A DNA stretch of 64,000 nucleotides, from NCBI RefSeq assembly GCF_050947875.1, contig NC_134574.1, positions 151,137,434 through 151,201,433 of the forward strand. Direction: 5' to 3'. The position numbers and the translations under genes are program-made. This stretch comes from Dermacentor variabilis (Eukaryota; Arthropoda; Arachnida; Ixodida; Ixodidae). Positions 38,548 through 48,675 of the stretch are shown here, piece by piece. The notes below the pieces were generated by a model, which did no database searches, was not told the origin of the DNA, and saw nothing but the letters and a program-made list of their open reading frames with translations. How positions within the stretch are numbered: the stretch's first letter is position 1; every line of letters begins with the position of its first letter.

Positions 38548-38745
38548 CAGTGATGTCACGTACCGCACAAGAGTGACAGACTGTGACCAAAACGATGTGT
38601 GTGCCGTGTTATGTGCCCTCTATCTCTTCTCCCATCTTTCATCCCCCCCCACCCCGCTCCCATGTGTAGGGTAGCAAACCGGTTAGGCAAAACTGGTTAA
38701 CCTCCCTGCCTTCCTTCTCCACTTTTTCCTTCCTTCCTTCCTTCC
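38548..38745 (+). other. I-like LINE 3' UTR with (TTCC)n tail
   Basis: GC-poor pyrimidine-rich leader, a poly-C run (38645-38653), TAGGGTAGCAAACCGG, CTGGTTAACCTCCCTGCC and a TTCC repeat. Related sequences without coding regions occur at 14064-14195, 60085-60212 and (minus) 61965-62100. Confidence 0.8.
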
Positions 38746-38760
38746 TTCACGGGTATTGCC
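38746..38760 (+). repeat. Target-site duplication, right copy
   Basis: TTCACGGGTATTGCC, identical to 35585-35599. Confidence 0.9.
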
Positions 38761-39524
38761 GAGGCACAGTACTTCATATAGTGAAGGCCTATGCATAGCC
38801 TTGGCAAGATTTCGGGCAGCGGCAAAGCATTAAGACTCTCCTAAGCTGTGAGAGCTCGCTTAGACAGCATCACAGTCTTTAATGTACCAGTTGTTCGGAT
38901 TGGCGCACATCTGCGAATTTTTCAGCGGCGTTTGGTTAAATAAAATTTCCATGGACGAGGGCTTTTGCATCTCTTTCAAATTCTCAGGCGCTTTTCGCTG
39001 CCCGGAGTCTAAACCTCAACCTCCTGCATGTCAGCAGAACACCATATACAAAAAGCCAACACCGGTGGGTTGCACAACAAATAAATAGAAAAGCTTGAAT
39101 CATTCACTTCTTGCGCTGCGCATATGATTTCATTCAAAACGATTCGCAGCGTGGCGTAGCGTTCACCATCAACTTTCATGCGTATTTAGCGTAATTGTAC
39201 GCTAACTGCGGTAACAATTTGAAGACATTAGGTTGCGTCAAAAGGGTTAAGAAGATTGCTACGAGCCAAAATCTTCTTATATGAAAATATATTAACACAA
39301 TAATAACCTATTCAGTCCCATGGGACCAAATGGACTACACTGTGCTAAATCTTTTCCATGTTTAACACGGAATCTATTACGTGAAATATTAATCCCTGAT
39401 ACAAAGTTGGATACATGCGGAAATGTATGCCAGTGGCTTGAGCATTTTACTGCCATCTGCTTTCGTGGAAATTCCCACCGATTTACTCTTACCATTGCGT
39501 CGTGAAAGATGAGAAAACAATCCC
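38761..39524. other. Anonymous intergenic DNA
   Basis: No gene or repeat was recognised between the LINE insertion and the TTAA element. Confidence 0.5.
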
Positions 39525-40837
39525 TTAAAGGGGTTGGGACACCAAATTTTGAGACTATAAAAAGCATGTTGTAGGCTGCTTCCGTATGCAAGGACACCCA
39601 GAATGAGGTATTGGACGCTGCAAACATTTCAAAATAATTTTACTTCAGCTCCAAAAAGTCATTAAAAACTCCTTCTCGTAGTCGAGACCCATCGCTAGCG
39701 CGGCAGTGACTACGTCACAGAGCAGGAACGAAAATATTGACGTCATAGCACACTAGCACAAAAACGTGACGTATGATGAGTAGCGATGAAATGCCGATTA
39801 CGGAGCCTGCTGAGCCGAGCGACCGAGCATAGCCTCCACTATGACCGAGCTACAGGCCCATATAGAAATCCTTTCTTAATACAAAGAAGGGGTAAGGCGT
39901 GCAGGCCCGGACACAAGAGAGAAGTGGACAACACGAATGCCGCACGCCGGCCCGCGAACGGCAAACTGCGTGCGGCGAGTTGCCTTGCGGACGGGCCTTT
40001 ACACGTTTGAGTGTAAAGCCCGTCCACTAGCCGGCCGACTCCGAAAGGGATCAGGATATGCGGCGTTCGTGTTGTCCGCTTCTCTCCTCGCATAGTCGCA
40101 TAGTTCGGCAGCTCGGAGCGGTCTCTCCTTCGCTTGGCCTTTCTCAATGTGAGAGCCCGTCCACGTTACCGGCACGGAAACTCGCCGCACGCCGTTTGCC
40201 GTTCGCGGGCCCCCGTGCGCCGGCGGTTTTGCTCCCGAACGGCGAGATTTCCTTGCCGTAGAGAGGACGGGCCCGGGATCCATTTGTGCGGCAGCCGTAC
40301 GGCGAAGCGGCCAATCAGTGACCGAGGAGTCGTCACTCTGGCACCTACGGCAGCTTCACCGCCTCTGATCGTTCGGTGCCGCGGATATCGTTGCTAGGCC
40401 TTTTCCGGTTTACTTCAAAGCTAAATTACGGCGCTTCGGAATGAATCACCGACTCTCACAAGCCGCAATATTTTCTTACCGTTGTTGTCGCTCTTCACAA
40501 TAATTATAATCATCGCGACATGCACTTCGAATCGCCAGTTGTTGACCTCTGCTGGCAGAGCGCGCGTATGCGCGAGCAGACGACGCAGCATAGTTTCACG
40601 TCACTATTTTTGTGGTCCACGTGACCAAGCCATGTTGCATTTCCTCCTCTGTGACGTCATAGCATCCCCCGGAGCCCAGAAACTGAAACCGAAATCGCTC
40701 GGTATAATAATGCTATTATTAAATTATTTATCGGATATATATGAATCCCGCTGTGTGTATCGTGCTCCCTGAAGAATGACGCAACGTTTGAATCAACAAA
40801 CGCATGAACGAAAATTTTGATGTCTCCACCCCTTTAA
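39525..40837 (+). mobile_element. TTAA-flanked inverted-repeat DNA element (piggyBac-like, non-autonomous)
   Basis: TTAA at 39525-39528 and at 40834-40837 flank a 1,305-bp segment. It begins AGGGGTTGGGACACCAAATT and its other end, read inward on the minus strand, is AGGGGTGGAGACATCAAAAT. These terminal inverted repeats match at about 17 of the first 20 bases. A TTAA target duplication is diagnostic of the piggyBac superfamily, so I infer mobilisation by a piggyBac-like transposase. No transposase frame is present; short frames inside follow its GC-rich centre. The interior has GTGACGTCATAGC-like blocks and a nested GC-rich foldback at 39917-40272. Confidence 0.7.
39917..40272 (+). repeat. Nested GC-rich inverted repeats inside the TTAA element
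   Basis: There are three inverted pairs. (1) 39917-39944 with 40059-40086, 26 of 28 bases. (2) GGACGGGCCTTTACAC (39989-40004) with GTGTAAAGCCCGTCC (40011-40025), one-base bulge and 6-nt loop. (3) 39949-39980 with 40180-40211, 31 of 32 bases. The octamer GGACGGGC/GCCCGTCC recurs at 39989, 40018, 40155 and 40265 in alternating orientations. This looks like smaller foldback elements inserted or duplicated within the host element. Confidence 0.85.
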
Positions 40838-42559
40838 CAACCTCGCAAGTGTTGCGAGTTGACACGAGAACCCACTATGCCGTATCAATATGCCAACGTA
40901 CCTCCCAATGTTACACCTTTATCTCTATGCTTCGGTCAATGGAAACGGTTTTTGCTGCAAACGTCACAAGGAGACGGATGCTTACTACATTTGCGCGGAG
41001 AAGCTCAGTTAGAAATCTAACCGAGGTATTTAAACAAGGAAATTTGTATTTAAAGTTCGTACCACATTACTCGCTAATAAGAATCGACCTGAAAAGCAAC
41101 AGCGTCTGATAGCTGGCTTCGGGATATAAGGGGGTTCAGTCTTACCTTAGGCGTTCTCCTAACGCTTTGAAATGAGCCTTCAAGAACCTTAGCAAGACCA
41201 GGACTGCGTGCGTGTCATGCAGCCCATCGCAAAGCAGGAGCTCGACAAATATCTAAGGAGCAATACTAAACAAGCATAACATCGGTGGAGGGGCTCGGCC
41301 CATATGCGGTACGGTATTTCAGTTAGTAACGACGAAATGCGCTTCGCACTCTTCGTAACTTAGTCGTTTTCCAATTAAACGCGTGGAACAACTGGCATTC
41401 CCAGAACAAAGCCCCACGACACTCACAGCACAGAGCCCGACGATGCGGCTCGGGGACAGCGAACAGAAAACTGCGGAACGTGACTCATGAACCCGACGCG
41501 AAGGAGAGTAATTGTATGTGAAGACGGCGGATATCTTTCAATACGTTTCGGACCTTGCGGCTGACGCGTGCCAGGCAACTGAGGCTTACTTCTGATTGCA
41601 GTTCTCTTATTTCGAATCCCTGCACCCGGAACTTGGTTCCTTCCAACCGGAAAGACGGGGTTCGCACGAATTGGCTCCTGCTGGATTTTCCATTGACTTC
41701 GATGTCATACGTACTTTAGGCCGTCCCTCATTCTTGGAAACAAACACCAGCATAGCTGAAAGCGACACAGTAACATCGGCGTGTTGTCAATTATTTCTGA
41801 AATGTTTTCTTGTGACACTCCCGTCCTTAATTTTTCTTTTACACGTTTCTTTTTTTATTTTTTTACGGGTGGGGGGGGGGGGACGGCAGTGCATTAATTT
41901 GTTTCTCTCTACTGTGATACACCAAAATAAGAATTTTCGCCCTGCTATTTCCAGTGTAAGCTTTTTCTTCTCAAACTTTATATGTTATTTCATGGCACCT
42001 CTGTAGAATCCAATTGTCAATCTTTCCGTTGCGACGCTGAAGAACCTTCTTCACGATGTTGCGTTCTCATATGTGATGAGCTAACTAGAATTGAAAAAAG
42101 AAACTTGTCCCTTAGAGAGAGAAATTCAGAGAAACAAGAAAAGGCAAAGAGGCTAACCAATGCACGTTTTCTTTGCTACAATGTTATAAAGAGGGCAGTT
42201 AGGGTAGCGAGAAAACGAGAACTCGAGCAAAGGTGCCGAATATTTGGTCACCATTTACGCAGTATATACGCGACATTCATACAACAATAAGCAAGAATGC
42301 ATCACCAGTGGGCGTGTGTCCCAACTTTAACGGCTGGTGAAGCATTTGCTTTGTGTTTCCTGTAAATGGGGTGGGGGAGGAGAGTTGTAAATATTTCTAA
42401 ATGGCTTGCTTGTGTTAACATTCGCCTGTGTACGATAAGCTTCTCTACAGCATCGTCTCTACGCTGGTCGGTAATTCCATCAGAGAAAATTGAAACGTTA
42501 AATAATGCACATTCCTTTGTTACGCGTGAGCGTATATACCCCCACTTTGAAGATTCGCG
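40838..42559. other. Anonymous intergenic DNA
   Basis: Contains a poly-G run (41871-41881) and motif-free frames only. Nothing recognised. Confidence 0.45.
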
Positions 42560-42967
42560 ATGCGGGTGTATGAAGCTCGGGCAATAAAAGTTGGCACAGT
42601 GGCAAGAATGAGGTTTGTGGCGCAGCTGTCACGGCGGATGATGGATGACCTAGACAAGACCAGGCGAGCGGCGCTGCGGATGACGTCATCGGCACAGCTG
42701 GCGCGTGCCAACTCGTACAGGTGGCACGGAGCGGATGGCTTCAGCGCCCGACGTAAGTCGGCACTCGTAGAGGAACGCAGTCAGTTCTATATCGGCTCTT
42801 AGAAAGAACAGTCAGTGCTTCATCGCTGTGTAGTAGTACGGATCGAGCGGGTCGGTTCTTCTCGTGATCTTGCAGCTGAACGGCGAGCCAGAAAAACCGA
42901 GATGCAACGGAAGTGCCGTCTAGAACAACGTGAGCCTAGTCAACTAGTCGCAAAGTCGTCGCTCTAG
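42560..42967 (+). CDS. Hypothetical two-exon small gene model
   Basis: I do not recognise a family. Exon 1 would start at the ATG at 42560 and end at 42752 before a perfect GTAAGT donor. The intron is 42753-42875 (123 bp), ending TTCTTCTCGTGATCTTGCAG. Exon 2 is 42876-42967, with a TAG stop. The phases agree (one base carried over), giving about 94 residues with a very basic C-terminus (ERRARKTEMQRKCRLEQRE). A CRE-like TGACGTCA lies inside exon 1 at 42681-42688. The upstream TATATA (42532-42537) is too close to the ATG to define a leader confidently. The model is inference from splice signals alone; it could be chance or repeat-derived. Confidence 0.22.
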
Positions 42968-43756
42968 TCGGAAGAGGAAGAATATGAGGTACAAACGAAG
43001 AGAGCAGCGGGTCCTAGTGAATGAGATGAGAAATAAAATAGCCATTCAATAATGTTCATAATTGTATCGCCTTAAAGTGGGCTGAAAAATAAGCGAAATT
43101 ATATGACAATAAGATAAACGATTACATAAACAATCAGATGATAATTAGGCAAACAGTGACGGCAGAAATGAGAATGTTCGCTCACGCGAAATACGGCTTT
43201 ACTTCGTGGAACGGGGGTCGTTTGTTCCCCCTTTTTTTTTTTTGGCACGTTTTATACTATCATTCAGATGTCGAAAGTGTGGTATATGAAGTTGGTGTGT
43301 AAATAATTTGCACAAAAAGGCCAAATCAGCATAAACAAAACAAAATTGAAACTAATATTCCCAGTGGGAGGTACTTTCGTATTATAATTATTATTATAAT
43401 AATTCCAATGCGCGTTTCGCTTTGTGTGTGAAACTTTGTGTGCACAAAACTAACTTGAACGCAAGTAGATGCGCAGCGCGAACGTGGCGTTTGTTGTTTT
43501 CGCAGCCGTGAAATTTATGGGAGATGCACTTCACTACAAGCTTTTGCTGAAAATGAACGCGAAACAGCTATGTTGTCGCGCAGTTGTTAGCTGCAGAGGC
43601 GGCGACAGCGACAAAAACGCACTGCGACCGTCTGCCGCAAGATAAGCAGATTCGGCAAACCTTACGTGGCAGTCTCTGAGTTTAGTTTAGCGCGTTGTAG
43701 GCGCCATAGTCGGTAGCAGTGGCGTCTACGTGAACCTCTTTTACGAAATTTAAAAA

Positions 43757-43816
43757 TTTGAAGACTTTGAAGACACCTTGAAGACTTGAAGACACTTTGA
43801 AGACTTTGAAGACACT
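43757..43816 (+). repeat. TTGAAGAC minisatellite
   Basis: Six copies of TTGAAGAC are arranged as three dimers of roughly 18-20 bp, separated by A/C-rich spacers. Confidence 0.9.
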
Positions 43817-44912
43817 CCATGATCATGGACATGCAAGGTTGCAGCATGACTCTGACTGCAGAAGCTTCCCAGGTGTCGAAATGTCGTTTCGCAAGTTGAC
43901 TCATACCTTGCGTGATATAAGGGCATAGAGTGTACCTAGGACTGAAATAAGTCTCCTTTTCTTTTGCAGCCAGTGATATCAAATCTATGAAGCTCCTTCA
44001 ATACATCTCAACATATTGTGATTTTCCTATGCGACTCTTAAAATTGATATAAGCAGAGCCCTCCTGCCATTCCCATAGATTTCTGCTAAAGCGGAGTCTA
44101 CTTTGACCGTGTGTCTGCTCTGACCTCTCGAGCACTTCCTGACCGCGTGATGCTGTCAACACCGTCTTGCCACAGCTACTGCACGAAGAACAGCTTCCAC
44201 GGCACAGCGACTGCAACGACGTCGCGCAGCGGTGGAGAAGCTAGAGGAGTAGAAGCCGTTAGTCCCATGGGGGCCCCCTGGGACCCAAAGTGAGGGACAC
44301 GTCGGCATTCAGGGGATTGTGAGAACCGTACGCGAAGTAGCGCAGAGTGAATGAGCACTCTCATCGGAGCGAGCTCAATTGCGCGCAACGGAAAAGGGGG
44401 AGGGGGGCGAGCAGACGTTGTGTGGCGGCCTCTGGAGGCGAGCGCTTAATGAGCGCCGGTCTTGGAGAACGACCGTTTCGGCGTATATACCAGTTGCGGC
44501 TGCGAAAAGTGCGCGGCAAACGACGGTGTGCGGGGAGGAAGTTTCGCGACTTTGGCCAGGAAGAGTCAAGTGCGAGGCACGTGGTCATTTATCAAGGGCC
44601 AGCGCACCACCACCGCCGCTCTCCGGTGGGTTGCCGAAACGTCTTTAGACGGCAACAGGAAGCGACTGGAGGCAGGGGAAAAAAGGGTTTTCCCCCCCTT
44701 CCTTTGTGCTCGCAAAAGGAGCTGGCAGTGGTGGCTGACCGGCGATGAGAATAAGAGGCTCGGTGGGGTCCTCGAACCACGGCCTTAATTTAGAACAATG
44801 CGGGAGACCGAGAGAAACACGCACTGTTCCTACTCACTCTCAACCAATAACCATATCCAAAGAACGTCCATGCATGGGAATGACATTTTTTCTTCCGTGT
44901 ATGTGTGTCTGA

Positions 44913-45027
<115 letters not shown>

Positions 45028-45162
45028 TTATTTAGCCAGGTTCGCTCAACATGTGCACAAAGAAAAGTGCAGACGACATCGCGATGATAGCGATGACTAA
45101 CCCTGAATTCATTGTGGTAGGGCTGTGAACACCAGCTTCTAGGGCAGTGGTAATTTGATAAG

Positions 45163-46602
45163 CCTATGGGCGTCTTGCGCTGGATTTTGAGGTATAGTAT
45201 TTCGGCGGCGCGCGAAACTTTATCTGGGTAGTACCAGCTTGGGTAGTATTAAGCCCTGGCCGTGGCAAAGCACGTTTGTAGCCGGAGTTTTGCGTCGATT
45301 CGCGCTTTTTTCTACCCTGTTGCGAGTGCCAAAAAGCTCGTCACTTCTCATGCCGACCACGCTGCGAGCTCGCCGCAGCCTATAGTTTAACGAAAACGGA
45401 CTCTCCGTGAGACGTAATGCTGGAAGCAGAAGGAATCGGCGACGCCGATCCGGAGAGACCTAGCTCAGCCTCGAAAAAGCGTCACCGTCGTTACCTCTGC
45501 GTCGTGGCTGCCATGAATGTCTGAATCCCAACATCAGATTCTACCGTTTTCCTTCAAGGCCTCGCGAAGCGTGGCGTCGGGCGCGCTGGATAGCTGCAGT
45601 TCGTCGCGCTGGGTAAGCGAAACTTCGCGCCATGCTGACTGTTTCGCATGTCTTGAAGCCTGCTTCATTATCTGCGTTCTAAAATTCGGTCTTTTCCACC
45701 TACACTCCCTACGGCAGACCGACATAGCAGCAGGCATGGCTGGTGATTCACGATTCCAGACCCGGCCAAGGCGACAATTAACAATTCGACCGGTGCGAAG
45801 TGGTGAAGTGACCAGGCCTGCGCAAATGAGCACGAATGGTCGGGGTGATTCGGTGGCAATTCACTAACCCACTACGAGCAGCACAGCAAGGTAGTATTGA
45901 TTGCAGCACATCGATGTTCGAGCGCTGTTATGAAAAGCTACATCAACCGAGCAGCGCCCGACCTCGCGCTGCAGTGCGATTCGCACGTACGTTACTGCGA
46001 GCTCATATGCATTGCAGCAGTTATTTATCAGTTGCTAAAGGGACAGATGGCCGCTACTAGAGTGCAGGCATAGGTACTTGTCTAGCGGCATGTCGTCAAC
46101 AAAGATTGCAGGAGGCCCGCCGTTTCGCGGCATGTCGCAAGACCGCTGCCGTCGCGGCGCGTACCGTCATGCGCTCTAGCTGTTCCGTACACATGTCTTC
46201 TTATCGCTGCTGTGAATTCATTTATAGCAAGCATTTCCTCGCGTTTGTGCGCCTGAATTTAGCAGCGTGCAAACCTTACCTGAAGTTCAACTTCGTACGC
46301 GACTCGTTTCACTTGCGATTGACGCCGCGCTAAAACTTCGCCGCTTATTTCTTGAACGGCGTACACGTATTCGGCGTTGCATAATTTATTGCCTTTACGC
46401 AGCGTGCCACCCCTGAAAAAATCTTCGGCGCCCGACATTCGCTGCAAGCCGTGGTACAACAAAACCGAAAGTGGCGGGTCCATATTGTAAACGTGCTTTC
46501 CGAAGCAGACAACCGAGCTTGGTACTACCCAGTTCAGGACGAGAGGGCGCTTTTTAGCTCCATTTTCGCAGCGCCCTCTGGGCAATGCAAGAGTCCCATG
46601 GG
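45163..46602 (+). mobile_element. Inverted-repeat element enclosing a THAP exon (P-superfamily candidate)
   Basis: The two ends carry three inverted blocks in matching order. Outer: CCTATGGGCGTCTTGC (45163-45178) against CCCATGGGACTCTTGC (complement of 46587-46602). Middle: CTGGGTAGTACCAGCTT (45224-45240) against CTGGGTAGTACCAAGCT (complement of 46516-46532). Inner: GCAAAGCACGTTTGTA (45265-45280) against GGAAAGCACGTTTACA (complement of 46486-46501). The spacing differs, so the repeats are long and partly decayed. The THAP sequence between them suggests a P-element-like transposon, whose transposases carry an N-terminal THAP domain. No catalytic domain is identifiable and no 8-bp target duplication is seen. 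It may equally be a host THAP pseudogene caught in a repeat. Confidence 0.5.
45417..45612 (+). pseudogene. THAP-domain first exon with one frameshift
   Basis: THAP is a zinc-coordinating DNA-binding fold (C-x2-4-C ... C-x2-H) found in host regulators and P-type transposases. From the ATG at 45417 the frame gives a short acidic and Ser/Lys leader, then KKRHRRYLCVV (to 45506). The next frame continues with CHECLNPNIRFYRFPSRP and then ARWIAAVRRAG (45509-45612), matching the THAP landmarks: paired cysteines, FYRFP and the W-I-x-A-V-R-R helix. A one-base deletion at about 45504-45509 separates the halves. The sequence ends at a GGGTAAGC donor-like site (GT at 45613), so the C-x2-H half would be in another exon; I did not find it. 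The good conservation on both sides of one indel suggests a recent lesion or an assembly error. Confidence 0.7.
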
Positions 46603-48540
46603 TCTAGATTTAACGCCGTGCAGTTACGTATTTTGAGCCAGGGAAGATACGGTGAAACAGTCGGTATAACATTTTCTAATTAGAGGCCCCTTTCCATTTC
46701 GGTAATGTCTGTGCATAGTTTTCCTTACATTGCAATTTGAAACATTTATTAAACGTTCCATTCATCACACTTTTGCCTTCACATATGAATGTGTCATGCG
46801 TATTATTTTTATCATGAGCTTTAAGACCTACGTACGCCTTAAATCGTATCTGTACTGGCCTCTACTTGAAGGCGGCGTAGTTGTGAACACCTTTCAAGAT
46901 TGACCCTCACTTTCCAATTAAAGCTACCTTCCTCTTTCCTAATGTATTATGAATTAGTGGGTGTTTCACTTTGTCAATTTTTCTTAATTCACGTCTATTT
47001 CTCGCCTATCAGTTTCGCTTCGGAAGCCGGTTTTTTTTTTTATGCAGTTGCTATGCTCACGCGATATGGTCGGTGAGCATAACTAAGCTCCACCACCAAG
47101 CTTCACATGAGTGAGAATAGATATGGCCAGGATGCAAGCTGTTTCAATAAACCTTGTTGCTGGGTCAGGTGATTCATTGTGCTGAATGAAAGACGGAGCA
47201 CAGCATAGAAAAGGCAGAATGAAAGGAACGATAGGAACGAGCAAAAACGCTTTAACACCCCCCTCCGGCTCTGTTGAAACTTTCAACTGGGACAAAATTT
47301 AAGTTCCAGTCTGCATCTGTTGTTTCGTAAGTACTTGTTTATAGTGCGCCGAATCACAATTTCTGCGAGATGCTTCGTCGCAGTTTCGTATACAATCCTT
47401 GCGATTTTTCGTAGATTTGTTTTGCACGTATAGAGAGAATTTAGCCCGTAATATTCCTTGTTCCATACGTATACCATACTGAAGTTTTCTCCAAAGTATA
47501 CCTCTCCGGTCTGCCGGCACTTTAAATGTGGCAGGAAAGATCGAAGCAAATCACACGAGGGCATCCGAGTCAATAGAAACAGCCATTTCATTTTCCCATT
47601 TCCGCGTGTCTTAGTCATGCCACCGCAACTTTATTGGTGCCGTTCTCGGGTTTCTTTCACAGTTGTCACTGCGCGCTCTTTACGACCTGCAGCCTCCAAC
47701 GAAACTAGGGTTGTGTCCGGGCAAATATTACTGCGTATACGTCCTGCTTTATTAGAATTTCTTTTGTACTCGCTTCTGCGTTTTATTTCGAGGATTATAC
47801 GACGTATACTTAACGACGTGATCGACCGTCGCGAAAGTCAAATGAGGTGCAGGAGCGACCCATCATTTCTCTATTACGACCGAGGTTCCCATAGCCTTAC
47901 AATCTGGTTGACTTCCACTCAACAGCGCCAGCGAAACTCTCGCCCTCTTCTGGTCTTGGCATCACTGCGGGGCCCCCTGGCCACGGCGTGGCTTTCACGG
48001 AGGCATCGCCGAAATTTCCGCGATTTATGAGCAACGTAAACGAGTGCGGGATGTGGAGTTTGCTCGGCTAAAGGCTACGGGGATGCCGGGAAATAAAACG
48101 CCAACGACTGTACGCACCGCCCCGGTAAACAGAGGCAGTGCGTCTGTGATGTGAAAATGGGCAGTGAGGAAAGGATCGTAACGCCGTCGTGTGAGAATTC
48201 TGGTTACGGGCAGGTTCCGGACGAAATGCAGCGTACTTCAACACGTTTTATTGCGATAGCCATAATAAGGAAGCTGGAAGAGCGTGGGCGCCGTCGCCGT
48301 TGGCGTTGCCGTGACATCACGCGTTACCGACTCGCAGGGAGTCGTACCTATATGGTGCGGGTGAGAAGACTGACAGAAAGTTGTCGGTGTTCGCAAGCGT
48401 CCACTGAAAGGATTAGATAAATGTAACTTGACGTTCAGCGCCCGTTACGCTGAGATCACGTGCATATGCTCCGTGGTGTGGTATGCACACTGCTGATCGC
48501 GAACGCTAACGTATGCGCACGTAATGCTCAAGCCAGTAGC
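46603..48540. other. Anonymous DNA with unsupported long frames
   Basis: A 190-codon frame (47458-48030, no ATG start) and an overlapping 111-codon minus frame (47283-47618) are the longest not tied to a known element. Neither shows a domain, signal peptide or codon pattern I can defend. At 48252-48259, GCGATAGC within ATTGCGATAGCCATAATAAGG-like sequence resembles one end of the near-palindromic-end repeats, followed by a GCCGTCGCCGTTGGCG tract. Confidence 0.4.
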
Positions 48541-48601
48541 AGAAAGCCAGAATGCTGCCTTGGCTCCGGCAGAGCCGATACAGCGGAGCGTGGAGGCGCG
48601 T

Positions 48602-48675
48602 CCACGTGGTTATGACGTAAGCACCACGTGGTTACGTCACGTAATGGTTGCCACATGGTTACGCCCCTTTAAAAG
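48602..48675 (+). promoter_or_regulatory. Promoter-like cluster: E-box/CRE repeats and TATA-like box
   Basis: The 13-mer CCACRTGGTTAYG occurs three times, starting at 48602, 48624 and 48651. It contains E-box cores (CACGTG twice, CACATG once). CRE-like TGACGTAA (48613-48620) and TTACGTCA (48632-48639) lie between the copies. A TATA-like TTTAAAAG is at 48668-48675, placing a start near 48700. Further on, an ATG (48822) is followed after three codons by GTGAGT (48831), a possible tiny first coding exon. No downstream gene is recognised, and the repeated 13-mer could instead be part of a dispersed repeat. Confidence 0.35.

Larger units (their letters stand above)
35600..38745 (+). mobile_element. 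5'-truncated I-like LINE insertion
   Basis: This is a 3.15-kb insertion bounded exactly by a 13-15-bp target duplication. It carries a reverse transcriptase frame, an RNase H frame, a 3' UTR (38548-38745) with TAGGGTAGCAAACCGG and CTGGTTAACCTCCCTGCC, and a (TTCC)n tail at 38725-38745. The endonuclease half is missing: the reading frame is already open at the first inserted base, so truncation occurred within ORF2, as expected from incomplete target-primed reverse transcription. The intact duplication suggests a fairly recent insertion. Confidence 0.9.

Noticed and set aside
47458..48030. A 190-codon plus-strand open frame as a host gene
   Set aside because: It has no ATG at its start, no recognisable domain and no consistent splice context, and it overlaps another long frame on the opposite strand.
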